A stretch of 11,354 nucleotides of DNA, taken from Bacteroidota bacterium. Its GTDB lineage: Bacteria > Bacteroidota > Ignavibacteria > Ignavibacteriales > Melioribacteraceae. The notes below the pieces were generated by a model. That model saw only the letters and a program-made list of their open reading frames with translations, was not told where the DNA came from and made no database searches. A program made the position numbers and the translations under genes. Positions 7,779 through 11,354 of the stretch are shown piece after piece. The first letter of the stretch is position 1. Every line of letters begins with the position of its first letter. Location of the stretch: assembly GCA_021814855.1 (NCBI GenBank), contig JAKAHQ010000017.1, positions 1 to 11,354 of the forward strand, written 5' to 3'.

Positions 7779-9026
7779 TTATTCTTCTTCTTCAAATTGG
7801 TTTTCTAAGGTTTCAATAATTTGTTTAGCAAGGCCCTCGTCTATTCCGTCAAGTTCCTTCAACTTATCAATACCGGCACCGAGAACTTCTAAGGCAGTAT
7901 CCAACCTATTATTAATAAGAATATCCACAATATCGCTGCCAAGCTCTTCGCGCAATTCCGTTAGCTCGATATCTTCTTCGTACTCCTCGAACGGTTTTTC
8001 CTGCCGGATAACTTCGATTTCGTAACCGCTGAGTTTAATTGCGAGACGAATATTCACGCCGTTGCGTCCCACGATAAGGGAAACCTGATCGCTATCGGCA
8101 GTGACAATACATTTTTTTGCTTCCTCGTCAATCTCAATTTGCTTTAGCTTTGCAGGCGCAAGGCATCGCTGAATAAATACAACCGGGTCATCGGAGTAAT
8201 TAATAACGTCGATGTTTTCATTATTCAACTCGCGAACAATTGCATGAATGCGAACGCCTTTCATACCAACGCAAGCGCCTACAGCATCGATTCGCGCGTC
8301 GGAAGACTCAACCGCAACCTTGGCTCTTTCGCCGGGTTCACGGGCAATTCCTTTAATCTCTATCACACCGTCGTATATTTCAGGAATTTCAATTTCGAAC
8401 AAACGGCGGAGGAAAAGATTATCTCCGCGGGAAATAACAATCACGGGACCGTTTGGAGTTTTCTTTACGTCTTTTATCACGGCGCGGATTGTATCGCCCT
8501 TTCTGTACTTTTCTCTTGGAATTTGTTCGAGACGGGGAAGAATAAGTTCGTTCTTATTATGATTAACAAGCACATCGTTTCTTCTAACCTGGTAAATATC
8601 GCCTACAACAATCTCACCGAGAAGTTCGTTGTATTCGTTATAAACTATATCTTTTTCAATCTCTCTAATTTTTTGATTCAGACTCTGACGCGCAAGATTA
8701 ATTAATCTTCTTCCGAATTCCTTGAGTTCTATTTTTTCAACAAAGTCTTCGCCGACTTCCAGTTCATCCGGGTTGCCTTTTTCGTTTACCTCATCAAGAC
8801 TAATTTCGAGACTGGGATCGTTAACTTCATCAACAACTGCGCGCTCAAGAAATATTTCTATGTCGCCTTTATCCATGTTAACAACTACGTCGTACTTGGC
8901 ATCGGGTCCATACTTCTTCTTAACCATGAGTCCAAAAATTTCTTCGATGATTCCGGCAAGAACATCTTTATCCAGACTTTTCTCGCGGACCATTTGTGCA
9001 AAGGATTCTACTATCTCGGTGTTCAT
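7779..9026 (-). CDS. nusA: transcription termination/antitermination factor NusA
   Basis: RNA polymerase-associated factor that modulates pausing, intrinsic and Rho termination, and rRNA antitermination. The 415 aa contain: N-terminal RNAP-binding domain (about 1-125), S1 domain (about 136-200, GEIVVGDIYQVRRNDVLV), KH1 (about 230-285, GMKG loop 254-257) and KH2 (about 290-342, GRNG loop 320-323). After the KHs comes an acidic linker (EEYEEDIEL) and a single helix-hairpin-helix-like module (about 357-410) ending in EEEE. E. coli has two such acidic repeats (495 aa) and B. subtilis has none (about 370 aa), so this is an intermediate form. It has the best SD of the operon, GGAGGA seven bases before the ATG. 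It sits 17 nt after rimP, downstream of a terminator-like hairpin on which NusA itself might act. Confidence 0.98.
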   Translation of the reverse strand: MNTEIVESFAQMVREKSLDKDVLAGIIEEIFGLMVKKKYGPDAKYDVVVNMDKGDIEIFLERAVVDEVNDPSLEISLDEVNEKGNPDELEVGEDFVEKIELKEFGRRLINLARQSLNQKIREIEKDIVYNEYNELLGEIVVGDIYQVRRNDVLVNHNKNELILPRLEQIPREKYRKGDTIRAVIKDVKKTPNGPVIVISRGDNLFLRRLFEIEIPEIYDGVIEIKGIAREPGERAKVAVESSDARIDAVGACVGMKGVRIHAIVRELNNENIDVINYSDDPVVFIQRCLAPAKLKQIEIDEEAKKCIVTADSDQVSLIVGRNGVNIRLAIKLSGYEIEVIRQEKPFEEYEEDIELTELREELGSDIVDILINNRLDTALEVLGAGIDKLKELDGIDEGLAKQIIETLENQFEEEE

Positions 9027-9033
9027 TTATTCT

Positions 9034-9039
9034 TCCTCC
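9034..9039 (-). promoter_or_regulatory. consensus Shine-Dalgarno of nusA
   Basis: GGAGGA with 7-nt spacing to the nusA ATG, immediately after the rimP stop. A full-strength SD here contrasts with absent or weak SDs at rbfA, truB, ribF and infB and suggests nusA is translated independently of rimP. Confidence 0.8.
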
Positions 9040-9043
9040 GTGA

Positions 9044-9490
9044 TCAAAAACTAATTAAAACTTTTGCTTTTACGATTGCTTGAAAATTAATTTTGCGTTC
9101 GAAATCTTTTTCAGCGAAGAACAATTCCTCGCCTTCGAGCCGGATCAATTTTCCAATAATTTTTTTTATTTCTTCCCCGTCTTTGTACTCAACTTCAAAT
9201 TTCCGGTTAATGTGTTTGCCGTACTGAACCAAAAATTTCAGTGGCCTCTCCACACCCGGCGATGAAACATCCAAACGGTAATTCGATTCGATCAATCCTT
9301 CAATTTGGATTGCCTCATTGATCGACTTGCTTACCAATTCGCAATCATCGGTTGTAATACCTTTTTCACTATCGATAAATACTTCAATTATGCGAAGATG
9401 ATTATCGCCGCGAAAAGATAAATCGATGAGAACGAAACCTTGGGCAGTTACAATTTCTTCGATTTTACTATGAATTTGAGATTTTTCCAT
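9044..9490 (-). CDS. rimP: ribosome maturation factor RimP
   Basis: Cytoplasmic factor needed for 30S subunit maturation; first gene of the operon, as in many bacteria. Counted from the ATG at 9490 (148 aa): N-terminal alpha/beta domain with IDSEKGITTDDCELVSKSI (39-57) and the family signature LDVSSPGVERPLK (73-85), then a C-terminal SH3-like barrel (about 92-148). I chose the ATG because the first conserved helix starts just after it. In-frame TTG (9502) and GTG (9496) also exist upstream. The TTG has an SD-like GAGGG six bases ahead, giving a 152-aa form beginning MFVF, while the ATG has no SD within reach. The start is therefore uncertain by four codons. The GAGGG is inside the hairpin at 9506-9522. 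Confidence 0.95.
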   Translation of the reverse strand: MEKSQIHSKIEEIVTAQGFVLIDLSFRGDNHLRIIEVFIDSEKGITTDDCELVSKSINEAIQIEGLIESNYRLDVSSPGVERPLKFLVQYGKHINRKFEVEYKDGEEIKKIIGKLIRLEGEELFFAEKDFERKINFQAIVKAKVLISF

Positions 9491-9500
9491 AAACACAAAC

Positions 9501-9522
9501 AAAAATCGCCCTCTAGGGGCGA
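9501..9522 (-). terminator. intrinsic terminator / possible attenuator before rimP
   Basis: On the minus strand TCGCCC (9522-9517) pairs with GGGCGA (9511-9506), a perfect 6-bp stem with five G-C pairs and a 5-nt CTAGA loop, followed at once by TTTTT, G, TTT. This is a textbook rho-independent terminator in the direction of transcription. It can end transcription of the T9SS protein gene, whose stop is 63 nt upstream. Because the U-tract runs to within about ten bases of the rimP ATG, any rimP operon promoter must lie upstream of it unless the mRNA is nearly leaderless, so it may also act as an attenuator. It gives no U-run on the plus strand. Confidence 0.7.
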
Positions 9523-9561
9523 AATGGATGGCTCAAATGTAGGAATATTACTCCGAATTAG

Positions 9562-9589
9562 CAAACTATAATATTACCCGCAAAGTCAA
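9562..9589 (-). promoter_or_regulatory. candidate Bacteroidota-type promoter for the rimP operon
   Basis: TTGACT (9589-9584) is followed by TATAGTTTG (9570-9562). Read with the Bacteroidota housekeeping pattern (TTG, then TAnnTTTG), TTG and TTTG match at 17-nt spacing but the TA is reversed to AT. Read as a sigma-70 promoter the spacer is only 13 nt, which is too short. It overlaps the stop of the upstream gene and would start transcription upstream of the terminator hairpin. Confidence 0.3.
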
Positions 9590-11354
9590 TTCATATTATA
9601 CCAATCCACCATAACATGCTCTTGTATTATTGCCATCTTTAGTATTTTCGACTTGCCTATATCTGGTAATTCGATATGAACAATATATATTCCGCTCGGC
9701 GCCTGATAGCGCGATTCATTCAACAAATCCCATCTTAAAAATGTGTCCGTCGAATTCTTTTCCAGTTTGCGTACTAACTGTCCCGCCAAATTAAATATTC
9801 TAACCGTAGCTCTTTGAGGAAGATGCGTAAATGTCACAATGCGTTCGTACTTGTTTGTCTCCATTCGGTTTACACCGTAATACGGATTTGGAAAAACATT
9901 TATCTTTTCAACATCTTCTTGCGCAAGTTTTTGATTATAACCTGCAGCGGTTGTTTTCAATTGGTATATATCATTTTCTGTTAAGCTAAATGATGCATCA
10001 TTTTTTACCTTCAGAACAAAACCGTCCGTTACTATATAGTCGTTATTTCCGGTCAAATTTGTTTGATTTGAGAGAAGCGTTTTGTTTACGGTGATATCAC
10101 TAAGAGAAAAGGAAATTCCATTAGAGGAACTATTGAATGTAATTTCATAATTATCGTTTGTCAATTTGGTCGGATCAACTACCATTGCAGTAACCTCGGC
10201 AGAGGATGAACCAGAAACGTGAACGGCAGAAATGATATCTCCAAAATTGTAAGTATATCTAACACCGGGTGGCGGGGCTTGAGGTTTGATTCTAATCATA
10301 TTAAAACCGCTTTCCTGTGCCTTCGGAATGACAGCTAGATCGGAATAGCTATACTGTGTAACACCAAAACAATAATCGTTTCCATTGGAAAGCAATTTGT
10401 TTCGGAGGATATCATTTTTAATTGATATAAATCTCTGTATCCCCGTATCCTGACCAAACTGCGACACATGTTCGGACATAGACGAAGTTGTCGAATCATA
10501 ATAGGCATCCATAATTTTTCCAATCCCGTCAACAATATCAAAAGTGGCTATTCGCTTTCCGTCTTTAAATTTTGAAGCAATGTTTGGAAACTGGTAAACA
10601 TTATACCCTTGGAACTTATAAAAATTATAACCTGTTTCTATCTGCTTGATATTGTTTTCATCTTCTCCCCAATTCAAAACAATCTCATTATTTAACGCTG
10701 TCGCCGTAACTGAAGGAATAGCACGGCTTGCGTACTTCATTAGTTTTTCTCCGAAAAAAATTTTAGCAAATGCAGTATATGATTTCATGTAAGTAATTGC
10801 GCTTAGATAATCAATATTATCTACAGCGCCTGCCGCTACCTGGGCAAAAACAACTTCCTGTGTATCACCGGGAGCCATATTAAAGGGACCTGAACAAACC
10901 ATTAGTGTTTTATCGCTAGGATAACCCGCCCACGGCGCTCCCGGGAAAAAAGCATTTTTTCCTATAAAACCAGTTCCATTAACAGGATCTCCAGAGTAAG
11001 GAAATTTAGTAGTGCCATTCCCCATCGAAATAGGAAGAGGGTGAGGCGTACCGTCTCCCAATAATCCTTGCAACATATTGTAAAGGAATAAAGTACCATT
11101 TTTATAATCACCACGCATTGGTGCATGCCAGACACCGCCGCCATTTTTATAAACATTGCAGAATGCCGTCATATGCAAATTTCTCTTGCCGTAAATTTTT
11201 CTATCACCAAAGTAAGCTACATCATCGGGCATGCCTTCAACAATTGGTCCTCTCAGCAAACAAAAGCCAATAGATGGAGGTTTTAAGGGTGAGTAAACCA
11301 AATCTACAATTTTTCCGTTATATACGTAGCCAACATCGAGAGTCTCGATGTTGG
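9586..11354 (-). CDS. secreted protein with T9SS type A sorting domain (partial, 5' end beyond window)
   Basis: The reading frame is open to the window edge, so the N-terminus and any signal peptide are missing; the first in-window TTG (11301) is unlikely to be the real start. Counting from that TTG: a region with SGPFNMAPGDTQEVVFAQVAAG (137-158), a recurring segment in large Ignavibacteria-type exported proteins; a fibronectin III-like stretch (about 194-240, NNEIVLNWGEDE); a beta-rich part with many Ser/Thr/Asn (about 340-430); and a C-terminal sorting domain (about 466-561) with FPNPYYG (470-476), VTFTHLPQRATVRIFNLAGQLVRKL and APSGIYIVHIE. By family knowledge this C-terminal domain directs outer-membrane translocation by the type IX system and is then usually cleaved. 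No catalytic motif was recognised, so the mature function is unknown. The gene probably forms a separate transcription unit ended by the hairpin before rimP. Confidence 0.85.
   Translation of the reverse strand, partial: NIETLDVGYVYNGKIVDLVYSPLKPPSIGFCLLRGPIVEGMPDDVAYFGDRKIYGKRNLHMTAFCNVYKNGGGVWHAPMRGDYKNGTLFLYNMLQGLLGDGTPHPLPISMGNGTTKFPYSGDPVNGTGFIGKNAFFPGAPWAGYPSDKTLMVCSGPFNMAPGDTQEVVFAQVAAGAVDNIDYLSAITYMKSYTAFAKIFFGEKLMKYASRAIPSVTATALNNEIVLNWGEDENNIKQIETGYNFYKFQGYNVYQFPNIASKFKDGKRIATFDIVDGIGKIMDAYYDSTTSSMSEHVSQFGQDTGIQRFISIKNDILRNKLLSNGNDYCFGVTQYSYSDLAVIPKAQESGFNMIRIKPQAPPPGVRYTYNFGDIISAVHVSGSSSAEVTAMVVDPTKLTNDNYEITFNSSSNGISFSLSDITVNKTLLSNQTNLTGNNDYIVTDGFVLKVKNDASFSLTENDIYQLKTTAAGYNQKLAQEDVEKINVFPNPYYGVNRMETNKYERIVTFTHLPQRATVRIFNLAGQLVRKLEKNSTDTFLRWDLLNESRYQAPSGIYIVHIELPDIGKSKILKMAIIQEHVMVDWYNMN
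9595..9603 (-). promoter_or_regulatory. candidate extended -10 promoter (TGGTATAAT)
   Basis: TGGTATAAT is a perfect extended -10 (TGnTATAAT) located in the last codons of the upstream gene, where it encodes Trp-Tyr-Asn. No -35 hexamer is seen 17-18 nt upstream. Initiation would fall near 9588, giving a leader of roughly 85-100 nt that contains the terminator hairpin. The match could be due to coding sequence alone. Confidence 0.33.
11330..11354. repeat. perfect 12-bp inverted repeat at the window edge
   Basis: Arms 11330-11341 and 11343-11354 are exact reverse complements with a single central base (11342), and the right arm ends at the last base. A one-base loop cannot form a normal hairpin. 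The inner arm reads in frame as part of a plausible LDVGYVYNG segment, so the outer arm is probably a fold-back assembly or library artefact at a contig end. Confidence 0.8.

Noticed and set aside
9503..9585. tRNA gene upstream of rimP, as metY in E. coli
   Set aside because: The gap is only 83 nt and shows no cloverleaf arms or T-loop consensus.
9584..9589. TTGACT as a sigma-70 -35 box paired with TATAGT at 9570-9565
   Set aside because: The spacer would be 13 nt, too short for a sigma-70 promoter; kept only as a Bacteroidota-type candidate.
9586..11301. The T9SS protein as a complete gene starting at the TTG at 11301
   Set aside because: The frame stays open to the window edge and reads as plausible family sequence (LDVGYVYNG) upstream of that TTG, so the gene is truncated by the window.
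1..11354. A novel defence, mobile or biosynthetic system
   Set aside because: Apart from one generic secreted protein, every supported gene is a core translation/RNA-metabolism gene in a known kind of cluster; no repeat arrays, transposases, integrases or toxin-like genes were seen.

Overview
This window is a housekeeping block from a bacterium of the Bacteroidota/Ignavibacteria side of the FCB group. That placement is an inference with moderate confidence. It rests on the upstream gene, which ends in a type IX secretion (T9SS) type A sorting domain worded the way Ignavibacteria-type proteins are (FPNPYYG ... RIFNLAGQLVR ... PSGIYIVHIE). It also rests on moderately AT-rich coding sequence, weak Shine-Dalgarno usage at several genes, and a truB lacking the usual C-terminal PUA domain. 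All supported genes lie on the minus strand, so the window reads from right to left.

Layout in transcription order: (1) 11354-9586, the 3' part of a large secreted T9SS-sorted protein, cut by the window edge. (2) 9585-9503, a short intergenic region with candidate promoters and a clear GC hairpin plus U-tract (intrinsic terminator or attenuator) just before rimP. (3) 9490-604, a tightly packed translation/RNA-metabolism operon: rimP, nusA, infB, rbfA, truB, ribF, rpsO, pnp. Spacings run from a 29-nt overlap to 78 nt. (4) 603-484, a 120-nt gap with no recognisable terminator. (5) 483-1, the N-terminal half of dusB, cut by the window edge.

The operon joins 30S maturation (RimP, RbfA, uS15), initiation (IF-2), transcription elongation/termination (NusA), tRNA modification (TruB, and DusB downstream), flavin cofactor synthesis (RibF, which makes the FMN/FAD that DusB needs) and RNA turnover (PNPase). 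Its order resembles the Bacillus arrangement (ribF between truB and rpsO) rather than E. coli, but no ylxR/ylxQ-type genes sit between nusA and infB.

I found no exotic system: no CRISPR, mobile element, toxin-antitoxin pair, defence gene or RNA gene. The points worth a second look are regulatory: a terminator-like hairpin in the rimP leader whose 3' arm carries the only SD-like sequence; a hairpin in the rpsO leader containing the G-U/G-C motif that S15 recognises; and a perfect 12-bp palindrome ending exactly at the window edge, which looks like an assembly artefact.
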